DNA of 64,000 nt from Phytophthora colocasiae. Its lineage: Eukaryota; Oomycota; Peronosporomycetes; Peronosporales; Peronosporaceae. The position numbers and the translations under genes are program-made. The stretch is from NCBI GenBank assembly GCA_018806915.1, contig JAGKQI010000105.1:3286001-3350000 (forward strand), written 5' to 3'. The notes beneath the pieces are model-generated. The model was not told where the DNA came from. It ran no database searches and saw nothing but the letters and a program-made list of their open reading frames with translations. Of the stretch, positions 8,990-20,142 are shown piece after piece. How positions within the stretch are numbered: the stretch's first letter is position 1; every line of letters starts with the position of its first letter.

Positions 8990-9563
8990 ATTCTAGAGAC
9001 AGACCAATCTGTACATTGAGCAGCAAACAATTGATGGTAATCTTTTCTCTGTATTACTTTGTCCTACTCGCCAAAAAACCGCCATTCGAGGTTTCAACGA
9101 TATCTGGTCTGTCTCCAGATATCTTAGATTTACGTTCTTCTTGTTCAATGAAAGAGCCATCCTTAATGGTGCACTCTACTGGAAGAATCTCTCCACTAAC
9201 CATTACGGCATCTTCTACGAGAACAACAACTGCAACGCAGACGACGACTTCATATTATCCTCGAATATCGCCAACCCTGCCGGGTACCCCGAGACTAACA
9301 GCAGAGTGATGTTCGTCCACTGTGACGTCATGGCAGTCATGCAGCTCGTCCACCAAGAAATCCTGGCCCAACTTTCTGCAAAGTATGAAGGAATTTACTC
9401 CGAACAGAACGTCGTTCTTCACGCGTCGCACACGCATGCCGGTCCTGGAGGTACTGCAGGGTATTTTCTGTACGACGTCTCAATTTTTGGTTTCGTAAAT
9501 GATAATTTTGACAAAGCAGTTCTCTTTGTTGAAAAACCGCATCAAGCTCGACTCTACCGGTAG
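8990..9563 (+). pseudogene. Chimera: small-family fragment fused to a ceramidase fragment
   Basis: 8990-9180 is the reverse-oriented counterpart of 33530-33680, the 5' flank of the family gene at 32990. It runs into a family segment (ALYWKNLSTNHYGIFYEN, then NNCNADDD) like the gene at 32314-32757, and then, after NIANPAGYPETN, into the ceramidase-like sequence with ASHTHAGPGGTAGYF. The frame is open from 9141 to 9563 (140 codons), so it could encode a fusion protein, but both parts are incomplete. The Zn-site-like HTH is intact here. Confidence 0.5.
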
Positions 9564-12077
9564 TAGCGCAGATGACGTTCAAATTTACAAATCAAAATTA
9601 AGAAATGTTTTCCTCAGAAATGATCATAAGGTTTTACAATGTAGTAGTAATACAATCCTGTCAATCAATCCGTTTCTATCAATCTATGTGTATAAGTCAA
9701 GTTTTCGTCATTCCTCCTTTTCCCCACACCACACAACGTCAACAATAATGTCGGATGAAGAACCCGAGAACAGGACCCAGATCTCGATGAAGACTTTGGC
9801 CAAGCAGAATGGCCGTTCAGCGACAAGGGAGCTCTGGACGATATCCCAGTTCCAGCAGGAGACGCATGCGTAAAAATCAGCAGCGTGTTATCCCATGCAA
9901 GCGAGCATTCGGGGGATTTCTCCTTCGGTGGACAAGCAGAACAAATGCCACCCGTACCGGGTCTCTTTGTTGATGAAGTGGGGCCTATTCCAATTCCCTT
10001 ATGGGATGAACGGGCTCGGAGTTTGATTGATAAGGCTGAGAAATCTCCTTTTGGACACAACATGGATACCAAACTGGATGAGAATGTTCGCAAAAGTTGG
10101 CAAATATCCCCAGATCATGTTCAATTCAAAAACCCGCAATGGGAAGACGGGATCAAGAAGATGGCACTGATGGTTGGGAATCGCCTCGGGTATAAGAATA
10201 TCCCCCTGCAGTGCATTCTGTACAAATTACTAGTATACGAAGAGGGTGGTCATTTTGTGAAGCATCAAGATACTGAGAAAGAGGAAGGAATGATTGCGAC
10301 ATTGGTAATTCAACCCCCAAGCTTGCACGAAGGAGGTGACTTAGTGGTGTACGGCGGTGGTGAGATAAAACACCGTCATGACTTTGGTAAAGCTGACGGA
10401 ACAGCGACGTATCTCCCCCATTACGCAGTTCACTACGCCGATGCTGAACACGCACTCGAAACGGTGACCAAAGGGTATCGTCTTGCTCTGGTGTACTCGG
10501 TATGCTTGCCACCGACTATGCGCCAGCTAGAAAGAAACCCAAACAGTCCAATGGCTGGAGAACTGGTAGACCCTATGAAATCCATGGAGGAAAGTGATTC
10601 TTTCGCGCTACTGCTTTCTCACAAATATACCGATATCAGCATTATGTCCTTAGGGTCTCAGGCCTTTAAAGGCATCGACCGTACAAGATTCTGTGCACTC
10701 GAAGAGGCGAATGCTGCTCTACCCGACGGGAAGAAGCTGGTATTTGTGATTGTCAAGTTGTGTCATCATGTTAGATTTTATATGCATTATGGTAGCACTG
10801 ACTGGGATGAAGAAGATCGGGACGAGGAAATTATTTGCTATCCCACAAATGGGGGTTATATGGGTGCTGGTGCTACATTACCAGTGAAGTTGAATTTCCT
10901 CAATCCAGAACAGGAAACACGTTCGCAGCTTTGGATAAAACCATACGGAAGCAGTGATACGTATGGATATCTAGGAAATGAAGGTCTGACAAAAGATAGC
11001 CGATACAACCGCTATGCGGTCATGGCGTGGCCGAAGGAGGGTCACGTGGAAAATATGCTGAAGATTATGGATGTCAACGATGCCCTAACATCTCTTACAT
11101 TGACTGCAACGCTTAATAGGCAAACGTTCCGCAAGTTTATGGAGGTTGCGAGCGTCAAAGTGACTCAAATAGCTGAAGTCATAGCGAAACGACCACGCGA
11201 GGAATCGAGAAGCGACAAAAAAACTTACGCTGTGTCACGTAAGCTCGGATTCGCCGTGTGCAACCTATTGGAGACGTCTGGTGACTCAAATTTGACGAAT
11301 TTGTTCTTTCGGGCGTTTTACAAGGGTATGGATGACAAGTCTTCAATTAGCTGCTCCATTGCCACTCTTTTGAGGATGTTTCGCTGGAGTGATGTGGGGG
11401 ATTCATTGTTGAATGTGTGGACGATGAGGAGCTGAGTTGGTCGCTCGACATTGACACCCTCTGGAAACTGGTACTGTACGATACTGACGAACGTCTTCTT
11501 ACGAGGCTTTCCAACAAGTTCAACCGGATGAATCCACGGTTTTTGGAGTGGACAACCACAGCATTCTCGGATCTATGGGAGGATCCAAACATTTCGACTT
11601 TGAATAAAGCAGTGATGGTGTCAATTACCGCTAGTCGTATCGAGTGGTTGGAGAAACAAATTGACATGTTAGAGCAACCGTTTACATGGAAAATGCCTGT
11701 AGCAGAGTTTCCTGATAATGCACAAGTGGAAGCTTTTCTACGAGGTCCTGACTCGCAGTTGACCATGCCAGGAGTGCTACCGTCTGAAAAGGTTAGCAGG
11801 AGCATTTATGCTTCATTCTCTACGAAATCTGGGGGAGCTGGAAGTAATGCGTTCTTCACGATTAATAAAACGCGCAAATGGTACGATGATAACAAGAATC
11901 AAGTACCTCAGTTGAAGAAAGAGATGGGAAAATTGAAGACAGCTACGGCGGAAGTATTGGTAGCGGTGATATCTGAATCACGAAAGAAGTAACTATGGCA
12001 AAGAAAAGGTTGGAATTTCCAGGAAACAAGGTCATTATGATCAATATACGAACGCTTCATTTCACCACATTATTGAT
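9231..12077. repeat. Right arm of the large imperfect palindrome
   Basis: Reverse complement of 5313-8273, with a 109-bp deletion inside the oxygenase gene and scattered changes. Its outer edge at 12077 is followed by unrelated intergenic sequence before the NAA15 gene. Its inner edge lies in the family/ceramidase chimera. Confidence 0.9.
9945..11992 (+). pseudogene. 2OG-Fe(II) oxygenase, frameshifted copy
   Basis: Matches the minus-strand gene at 5398-7554 and is identical over the first about 510 codons, including HQD and the distal EHALETVTKGYR motif. A 109-bp deletion (corresponding to 5976-6084 of the other arm) joins ...GDSLLN to a shifted frame that stops at 11433-11435. The rest of the protein continues in another frame from 11417 to 11992. 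A truncated 496-residue product with the whole catalytic core could still be made. The upstream MSDEE frame (ATG at 9748-9750) has the same one-base offset as in the left copy. Confidence 0.75.
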
Positions 12078-12316
12078 GCGGACGTGTCTCGAGATCGTCT
12101 TGCCAATGCACAGCTACATGTATATTCGACGTGACGTTGAACAACAACATAATTTTGGCAGGCGCAACACCGAATATGCTGCTCTATTGACTATCGACGG
12201 ACGTGCTTTCGCCGTTGCATCTCCTGTCTATACCTCGTTTCTACGCGTAGGCATCCGCGCCAGCTTCACCGCGCTACGTCCACGCCTCGAAGTACTACCC
12301 TTTTAGAGCCGAACTT

Positions 12317-14810
12317 CTACTTCGTCAGCTCCGCCTTCTTCTCGTTGATAACCTTGAGCACAACGGGGTTTGTCACCTGCTTCACCTCCTCAAGGAACGT
12401 AGTGCGACGTGAGCTCAACTCCTTTTGGGCATCGGCAGACACGTCCTCAAGCTTCTGAGCCTTCAAAAGCGCCTGCAAACACAACAGGAACTTCTTCTTG
12501 CGGAGAGCGAGGTCGAACGAAGCCAGGTGAGTCTTCACGTCCTCCGACGCGTACTGCTGCAGGATGGACACGAATCGCCACGCCTCCTCCAGAGCGGGTT
12601 TCTCAGCCAACTTCTCACCAAACGGATCATCGTCTTTAGGACGGGTGGGGCCCGGGTTCGCCTTTGCCTTGCCATTCTTGGCAGCATCACGCTCCTTCTC
12701 CTCAACCTCCTTGTGCAATTTTGCGTTGAGCTCCTCCTCCTCTTTCCTCTTGAACTCGGCCTTGCGCGCCTTGGCAAGTGCACGTTTCGCCTTTTTCTTC
12801 TCGGCAGCCGACATGTTGGCGTTGGCAGCAGCGATTTTGGCCTCCTCCTTGGCCTTCGCCTCCTCTTTCTCCGCCAGAGCCTCGTAACACGTAATGGCAC
12901 CGTGAGCAGCCTCCACGAAGAACGGGCGGCCGTAGATCTCATCGCACAAACGCAGCATCTGAATGTAAGCGCGCAGCGTCATCTTGCGAATGCAGTACGT
13001 GTGGAAGTCGAACTGGTCCTCCACGAAATCGTTAAAATGCTTCTCAACCGCGAAGAAGCGCTTCAATGCAAGTCCATACTTCTTCTGGCGCAGTTGACTC
13101 TTGCCGCACTCAATCTCGTACCACATGCACTGCATGTCGAATAGGTTTTGTTGCGGGTCGCCCTCGTGGCGGGTGAAGAGGGCAATGGTTGCATCGGCTT
13201 CTTCCACTCGGTCAGCGTGCAGCAGGTACTCCGTGGCCTTGTTATTGATGTAGCGATCTGCGAGGTCAAGCTTACGGCCTTCAACCATCACGTCAGCGGC
13301 CTTGTTCAGGTCACCCATGTGCTTCAAAATACGCGCCTTTCGCTGGAAGAAATCCAGCAAAGTCGCCTCCTGCTTAATGCACTTCTCAATGTATTCCATG
13401 GCCTTGGTGTGGTTGCCCAGGCGGTCGTAGTGCTGCGTCGCCAGGTAGTTAGCCCATAGTAACACCTTCTCCGTCGAGTTTGCAGCAATCGAGTTGTCAC
13501 CCACATCAAGTGGCTTCTTCGCCTCCAAAGTCTTGAGGTATCCAAGAATCAGCTCTTCAAGTACCTTGACCTTCTCCTTGTCTGCATATAAGGGCTTCAA
13601 GTCCGATCCTAGTGATGGTACGTTCTTGTTCAGTTGTTTCTTTAAGTACACGTCCGCGTACTTCTTAAATTCCGCCCCACGGGTGAAGTCGAGTGGGAAG
13701 CGCAACGAAAGCAAAGACTGGGCACCGATCGTTGTCTTCTTCTGGTCGTAAAAGTCCGCGAGTTCCTTTTCAAGCTTCTCTCCATCCTTTTCCTTAGAAA
13801 AGTCGATCGCCTCAGACGGTAGAGGTGACTTCTTCTGCTGTGTAGGCTTGACCACAAACAGCTCCTTGCGCTTCAGGATAGCGCATTGCATGCCTCGGTG
13901 GAACTCATAGTTGTCGAAGTTGATCTCTAGCAGCTCTTCGAACAGCTCACGGGCTTCATCGTACCGCTCCAGCTGCAGCAAAAATTGTCCCTTCTTCTGA
14001 CGCCAAACAAGTGTGTCCGTGATCTGACCCTTATTCTCCTCAAGGTTGGCCAATGCCTTCTCGATGTCACCAGACTCTTCAATCAGCTGGTTCTGGTACA
14101 GATAGATCTCGCTGTCTTCGTAATTCGCCACGTGCTCTCTATCCAGAGTACTGAAGTACTTCTCGATAATATCAATAGCCATCTGGTAGTTGCCAACGAG
14201 GTGGTGAGCAATCGCAAAGCCGATCCAGTTGTTGCGGTTGTTGGGCTTGAGCGTGAGCATGGTTCGACGCGTCTCGGCGAAGCCCTTGAGGTCTCGCATC
14301 TGCACCTGCAGTAGGTACAAGTCCCGCAGGATCTGCAGGTTCTCAGGATCGATCCTGATGGCGTTACGGTAGCACTTAATGGCTTCATTGTAGTTGCGGT
14401 CAGAGCGGTACAGCAGACCGAACACGTGCCAACAGACGTGCGAGCGAAGATCGTGGCGTAGGCCATTCTTGACGAACTCGTACGCCTCTTCCTTGCGCCC
14501 CATGCAGTTGAGCGTCAGGCCCTTCATAGCCAGCGTTTCGCCGTGGTCTGGGTACTTCTTGAGGATACCATCAGCAGCCTTCAGTCCCTTCTTGTACTGC
14601 TTGATCTCGTAGCATTTCTAAAGTGATCAATTAAAATATTAGGATATGGATTCCAGAGCTTGTAGAAGGTGTTGGGACATGAAAAGAACATGGGTAGAGA
14701 GCTAAAAGGTAGGGGAATGCAGTAACATGTATGGGTATTGTTGTACGCACCACGATAGATCGGAAGAGCGCGCTCTCCTTCGCGGGCAACTGCTTGCTGG
14801 CGACCGCCAT
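12317..14810 (-). CDS. NAA15: N-terminal acetyltransferase A auxiliary subunit NAA15
   Basis: Two exons: 14810-14751 (MAVASKQLPAKESALFRSIV) and 14617-12317, with a 133-nt GTGCGT...TAG intron, giving 786 residues. The protein is a TPR superhelix; hallmark stretches include AMKGLTLNCMGRKEEAYEFV, RSHVCWHVFGLLYRSDRNY and NWIGFAIAHHL, as in eukaryotic NAA15. A Lys/Glu/Ala-rich region (about residues 590-660) matches the charged region of the family. NAA15 anchors the catalytic NAA10 subunit to the ribosome for cotranslational N-terminal acetylation. Length compares with 866 in human. The first exon was assigned because exon 2 begins inside the conserved KCYEIKQYKKGLK motif. Confidence 0.92.
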
Positions 14811-15376
14811 CGCCTCCACTCACTTTACGTCGGTGATTGGGATTTCAACTGAGCGGGTTGGGTAAAAAAACACCATATCCAAACGCCTTTTTAGTCAAAA
14901 TGAAATGTCCATTCAAAATGTTTTTCTGCCAATAGTAAAGTTGATCACTGTAATTACACAAAACTCCTCGTAAAAATCAATTCTGACCGACCGATCTTTC
15001 TCGAAGTTGACACTAATGGCTGCAGAGTCCGTCATGAGTGAACCTCTACGCTGCATGCACTAGCCATTGTGGTGGTGCATTCAATTCATCTGCATCGACT
15101 GTAGATACCTTTAGCGAACTCACCCACAATTCACAGAGCAAGCAGTGTATTCTTCACCATGTAAAAAAAATTGATTATCCGGAAAAACAACAGCCTTCTT
15201 GTGGGTTGCTCACCGCGCCGGCGGCGAAAGAACTCGGCCACCTCAACGGGCAGCTAATACAGGACTGCCGCTTGAGCAGGAGCGTCACTACTAGTTTGAC
15301 CACAGATGTTGTTACTGCAAAAGCACCCAGTAACTGAGCAACAGCTGCAACTGCACCTTGATCTTCATGTCGTTGC
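14811..15376. other. Intergenic region between NAA15 and REEP-like gene
   Basis: Holds the NAA15 5' flank on one side and the 3' flank of the REEP-like gene on the other. No coding frame, repeat or RNA gene is recognisable. Confidence 0.5.
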
Positions 15377-15971
15377 TTACTGGGACTTCTCCTCGATCTT
15401 GGCTGCAAGCTTCTTGGCCGCATCCTCGCCACGCTTCAGTGCCGAGTCAATGTGGCCGACGTGCGGAGCCACGTACGGCTTGATCAGTGTGTTGTAGATA
15501 ACGTTCGAGCCCTGTATCATCAAATTCAAAAAAAAATATGACCGTTAGAATGTGTCATATCGAATTATGAGTAAAATGATAATTTACCTGAGTGGCAGGG
15601 TGGTAAGTCCAGACGAGGAAAGCAATCTTAAAGAAGAAGTAGAACGGGATCCAAGAGAGAATGAGGTCCGTGACCGACTCAGTGAGGTTGAAGAAGGCGT
15701 ACACCACCCAGTAGGTGAGCCACTGTGTGTCATCACCCGTGCCGGGCGTGTTAATGGCCTTGAACGACATGTAAGCCGGGTAGATGAAGCCCACCAGGCC
15801 CACCACAAGTTCCTCTCCGCCCACAACGAACAGCAGGATGCCCGCCAGCAGAGCGCCCGCCAGGAAGATGTAGAACTTGTCCACGCCCGTCTGCTTCTCC
15901 AGCTCCACGATCTTCTCATACCGCTCCAGCTTGGCCGAGATCTTGTCCTTGTACTCCATCAACTTGTCCAT
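15377..15971 (-). CDS. TB2/DP1/HVA22 (REEP5-like) ER membrane protein
   Basis: Exons 15971-15588 and 15511-15377 with a 76-nt intron (GTAAAT...ACAG) give 172 residues. The TB2/DP1 signature is clear: VGFIYPAYMSFKAINTP followed by TQWLTYWVVYAFFNLTE and a third hydrophobic stretch. The second exon adds a conserved amphipathic tail (NVIYNTLIKPYVAPHVGHID) and a Lys/Ala/Glu-rich end. Proteins of this family form hairpins that bend the tubular ER. The 5' end faces the FYVE-PI3K gene, sharing a 545-bp intergenic region rich in CCAAT boxes. Confidence 0.9.
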
Positions 15972-16079
15972 GCTTGCTTCTTTTTACGTGTGAAAAGGGT
16001 TAAACCTTACGGGATGCGCGTGCGGGCCTCGAGCTTCTTTCGAAAGTGACCAATGCGGATTCCTCCCCCTCTTCCCTCC

Positions 16080-16516
16080 GATCAGCTATGACCGCAGGTT
16101 TTCACAGAAAACGACTTTCAGCCAATGAAAATAGGATCGCAGTCATGTTGAAGTCCTATCATTGGTTGAAACAAACCTTCTTTCAGGAGTGATGGTCGCG
16201 CCGCTTCGGTGGCAGCCAACTGAAGCCAAATCAGTTTTTCAGCCAATGGAAAATCTTCCACCGTCAGTTCTGATTTGCTGAAATAAACCAGACCCTCTTC
16301 AACCGATTCATTAAGTTTGCCAGGTCCTTTGTGCACACGAAGAAAAGCTCAGAAGACCAAGTGCGGGGGCGTCACCGTGACCGAATTAGCTGCTTCCTGC
16401 AGAGCAAAGCAAAAAACGCTCGCTTCTCTAGGTCTTATCTGCTTTGCCGTTATCTCCGCTTCGATTGCGTGCAAGTTTCACCTCTTAATTTCCCCTAACA
16501 GCTTCAGAATCGCGTC
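16080..16516. promoter_or_regulatory. Bidirectional promoter region with repeated CCAAT boxes
   Basis: The divergent REEP-like and FYVE-PI3K genes share this interval. At least three CCAAT/ATTGG boxes are visible: TCAGCCAATGAAAAT near 16110, an inverted ATTGGTTGAAA near 16158 and TCAGCCAATGGAAAAT near 16240. CCAAT boxes bind the NF-Y complex in eukaryotes. Use in both directions is inference. Confidence 0.4.
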
Positions 16517-19500
16517 ATGGATGGCGCCAAAGCCTCTCGAGACGCTGCAGCCGTCGATCTGAGCTTCTCACAGATCCTGGAAGTCCGCAGTACATTGCAT
16601 CAACAGCAGAGAAGACGTCGCAAGCCTCCATCAGCCAATGGAAGGCTTCCAAGACCTTCACAGCAGCAGGTTCGACGGTTTCCCCCTCCGCCTCCTGGAA
16701 CTCCGTCAACCTTCCTAGAAAACGAAGAGGACGGACCCCCAGCTTATGGCAACGGAATGTTGGATTCCGTTTATGAAGGAAGTGAAGATATGTTGGAGGA
16801 GAATGAAGAAGAGACAAGGCGAGGAACCTCCATCGACATGGACAGCAGTACGTCGGATGAAGATTGGACGAATGGAGACGACGGACAGCTTGGACAGGAC
16901 ATGTACAGGTTCGTCCAGCCGAGGAGACTATCCTCCTGGGTGCAGGACGATGCAGTTTTTGCCTGTTTCAAGTGCCATACGGTGTTCTCGATGCTGATCC
17001 GCAAACACCATTGCCGTGCATGCGGACGCATCTTCTGTTCAGCGTGCTCAAGCCAACGGGTGGTGATTCCAGGAGACTATGAAGCTACGCCTGTGTCTCC
17101 AGCATACTACTCGCTGACGACCAATGCTAGTGATCTCATTGGCAACATCAGCTGGTATTTAACCTCGTATTCCAGTCCAAACGCAGCGGCAGGGACTGAT
17201 TTAAGTGGGAGCGCGGTGATTAGACGCTCCCAGTCATTTACAGACTCAGGGACGTTGACAGTGGAGGAGCAGCAAGAGAAATTCTTGAAGGAGGTGCAGA
17301 GGCTGCAGGAGAACAATGTCATCAGCAAGTTTACGCCCGGAAGATCGAGATCTGGCAGTACTTCGTCTTCATTGTCGAACAATGGAGCTTCAACTGTACC
17401 AAGCAACAGGTCCATTCCTGTGCCTGAGGGAAGTGTCATGCAGCGTGTTTGTGATGATTGTGCGTGTTCACTTCAACAGCGAAGGCATCACTACAATACG
17501 GTCAAGGTGTTTGAGTTGTGTGAATTTGACCTACAGGAACTGCGGACGTTGGGCCAAGTGTGTCGGAAATGGCATCGCGCGACCATTATGTGCCTGTCCA
17601 CGTTTCGCCAGATCCAGTACTATTTGCCTACCCACCGCCTGTCGGAGCGAGAGAAGAAAATGCTGATTATCAATCGCAAGTTTCTCGGTGGTCATACGAA
17701 GTGGCTGTTGCAGCTCGTTAAAGCTGTCGATTTTTCCGAAGAGGACGAGACAGAGCGTTTCGTTACCAATTTGACCGAGAGTGAAGTTGATGGTCCTTCC
17801 TCTGCCCAGCGAAGGCACGAAAGAAACTCCAAACTGGTTGATGAAGTCTTGGAGCTACTGCAGCAGGAGCGCAAGCACAAATGTATGTTGACGATGTGCT
17901 CGCGTCTCTGCAAGCCTCAAATTGGCAGCGTAGATGCTCTCGAGATCTTAGCTGACGAAACGATCTACAACCATCGGCTCCGTGCAATGGCAGTTGATGC
18001 ACTTCTGAAGACTGCGTCGGAGAACGAGTGGTGGAGTTACCTCCAGGTTCTACTTCACAGTCTCAGCGTCGAGACGAATGCTGCTGGAAGCAAACTGGGT
18101 CTGTCGCTAATTCGCCAAGCTCAGTGTGATATTCGCTTCTGCTACGACTTGTATTGGGGGCTTACAGTTATGGCAGAGGATCCGAGCTGTCGCCGCAAGC
18201 TCGATGGGATGAAGCAGCGGTTGCTGATGACTCTTGCACAGTTTAAGGATAAGTCTTCCAATGGGCGGCTAATAGAGGGTGCCAGTGATGATATTGCAGA
18301 GCAGCTCCTCCGTGGCCAGGAATTGGTTGACCTCATGTGGAAGATCCCGCCGCGTATTCCAGTCGAAGATGCACGTCGAATTTTAGAAGCGTCCATCAAG
18401 AAATCATCTCTTGGTACATCTACTGATGATACGAAAGCAGCCAGCAATAGTGACAGTCCTACAAGTGGTGAATGGCCGCTGTTACGATTGCCTGTGGACC
18501 CGCAGGTCAAGGTCAGGGGCATTGACTACAAAAAAACGGAGGTGAAGCGGAGCGCGGAGGCACCAATGATCATCACATGCACAGGCGTTGATTGCGAGGA
18601 AGACGATAGTGAGAATTCTAGTGATACTAACAAGTCCCAGCGGAATACTTGGAGCCGCCGTACGCACAAACTCCCGCACTATCGGCTTATGTACAAGCGG
18701 GATGACTTGCGGAAGGACTCAATCGTGCAGAACATCATCAACGTCATGTACCTGATCTTGAAGCAAGAGACCAAGCTTGATATCCCGCTGGTGACGTATC
18801 GCGTACTGCCGACAAGCAGCTTTGATGGACTCATTGAGATCGTGGAGAATGCGCACACACTGTACTCTATCATACGTGACCACGAGAATATCATAAATTT
18901 TCTGCACCACCACAACGGACACCGGACTATCAGAGACATTTCTTCGTCGTTCCGAGAAAGTCTGGCGGCTTACACTGTCATCACGTTCCTACTAGGTGTG
19001 GGAGACCGCCATGCAGACAATGTGATGCTCACGAAGGATGGTATTTTGTTTCACATCGACTACGGCTTCATCCTAGGGAAGGACCCGAAGCCGTTGCAAC
19101 CTCCAATGCGGCTCGACCACTACATGATTGAGGCTCTAGGAGGCACCCAAACACCGCAGTTCGAGCAATTTAAGCAGCTCTGCGTGATCGCGTTCAACTG
19201 TCTGAGGCGGCACGTGAGTTTGTTCATGATCATGTTGACGCTGGTTGTGAAGGCTCTTCCGGAGATCACGGATTTCGGTGTGAACTACACCCAGAGCGAC
19301 CTTGAGGCCTTTGTTATTGAGCGATTCCTGCCTGGTCAGTCTGATGAAGAGGCGGCCACAGCACTCATGCTTCGAATGGAGGGCAAACTAAACGAGCGCA
19401 TCGGACTGAAGCTCAACGACTTTGTCCACGCTCATGCGAACGAGAAGACTGTGTCTAAGGGCATGACTTCTGTGGGATCTTCCGTCAAAATCGGTGTCGA

Positions 19501-19597
19501 AGCTGTGGAGGCAACAGTCTCTACCGTCGCGAGTTCGCTTACCAGTGGTGCTTCATCCATCTATAAGTACATGTGGGGTGGTGGGCCGCAGCGGTAA
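16517..19597 (+). CDS. FYVE-domain class III-type phosphatidylinositol 3-kinase
   Basis: A single 1026-residue exon. A FYVE zinc finger starts at W141 (WVQD) with C150/C153, the RKHHCRACG signature (162-170) and C174/C177. The last Cys pair (C312/C315, VCDDC) comes only after an about 135-residue Ser-rich insertion instead of the usual short spacer. A helical PIK-accessory-like region spans about residues 425-560. The C-terminal lipid kinase domain has YKRDDLRKD, the catalytic loop GVGDRHADN (about 827-835) and HIDYGF (about 846), closest to Vps34. It should make PI3P on endosomal membranes, with FYVE binding its own product. C2 domain absent. The ATG at 16517 follows a CCAAT-rich promoter. 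Confidence 0.85.
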   Translation: MDGAKASRDAAAVDLSFSQILEVRSTLHQQQRRRRKPPSANGRLPRPSQQQVRRFPPPPPGTPSTFLENEEDGPPAYGNGMLDSVYEGSEDMLEENEEETRRGTSIDMDSSTSDEDWTNGDDGQLGQDMYRFVQPRRLSSWVQDDAVFACFKCHTVFSMLIRKHHCRACGRIFCSACSSQRVVIPGDYEATPVSPAYYSLTTNASDLIGNISWYLTSYSSPNAAAGTDLSGSAVIRRSQSFTDSGTLTVEEQQEKFLKEVQRLQENNVISKFTPGRSRSGSTSSSLSNNGASTVPSNRSIPVPEGSVMQRVCDDCACSLQQRRHHYNTVKVFELCEFDLQELRTLGQVCRKWHRATIMCLSTFRQIQYYLPTHRLSEREKKMLIINRKFLGGHTKWLLQLVKAVDFSEEDETERFVTNLTESEVDGPSSAQRRHERNSKLVDEVLELLQQERKHKCMLTMCSRLCKPQIGSVDALEILADETIYNHRLRAMAVDALLKTASENEWWSYLQVLLHSLSVETNAAGSKLGLSLIRQAQCDIRFCYDLYWGLTVMAEDPSCRRKLDGMKQRLLMTLAQFKDKSSNGRLIEGASDDIAEQLLRGQELVDLMWKIPPRIPVEDARRILEASIKKSSLGTSTDDTKAASNSDSPTSGEWPLLRLPVDPQVKVRGIDYKKTEVKRSAEAPMIITCTGVDCEEDDSENSSDTNKSQRNTWSRRTHKLPHYRLMYKRDDLRKDSIVQNIINVMYLILKQETKLDIPLVTYRVLPTSSFDGLIEIVENAHTLYSIIRDHENIINFLHHHNGHRTIRDISSSFRESLAAYTVITFLLGVGDRHADNVMLTKDGILFHIDYGFILGKDPKPLQPPMRLDHYMIEALGGTQTPQFEQFKQLCVIAFNCLRRHVSLFMIMLTLVVKALPEITDFGVNYTQSDLEAFVIERFLPGQSDEEAATALMLRMEGKLNERIGLKLNDFVHAHANEKTVSKGMTSVGSSVKIGVEAVEATVSTVASSLTSGASSIYKYMWGGGPQR

Positions 19598-20142
19598 TTT
19601 GTAGTGACCGTGTTGAACTGTGTTGATCGAGGCGTTCGAAGTGTTGTTGGTGGCGAAGGTTGTGCTGAGGAGAACTGTTGCTTTGGGTGTGGTGAGTGGT
19701 GTGAAGAGCTAATACATTTTTTCGTATGAAGGATGCATTTCTTCTGAAAAATGCTATTATACGCTAGGTTTTCCTCGCTTGACGTGTCATTTACAGACTC
19801 GGGCGATTATTTCGGGGAATTCTACAGCCAGTAATGATCCGGTGAAGTATTATATTGACTTGGAGCGTCGTACATCATAGCAGAACTTTGTCAAGAGTTT
19901 GGATTGTCAGAATTCCAGCGCAGTGAGGCGAGCTATCTAGAATGGGGTTGCTGCACCTTGATCAACTACTGGTAGATTGAAACTGGAATGACGAACGTAG
20001 TTGAAATTCTCGTAATGGTTCCAACATGCAGTGAATGAACGAATTGTGGCTAAAGATTCAATAACAAGAACGTCTAGCTTGCTTCGAAGTAATGTGTTCA
20101 CTACGATCAACTGTCTTTGAAGTTCAAATGCAAGCACGACCA
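19598..20142. other. Intergenic region, convergent 3' flanks
   Basis: Lies between the stops of the FYVE-PI3K and LEA2-like genes. A minus-strand frame at 19937-20170 has no features of a gene. No repeat or RNA gene seen. Confidence 0.4.

Noticed and set aside
12425..13144. 239-codon plus-strand ORF opposite NAA15
   Set aside because: Antisense shadow of the Lys/Leu/Glu-rich NAA15 coding region; no independent features.
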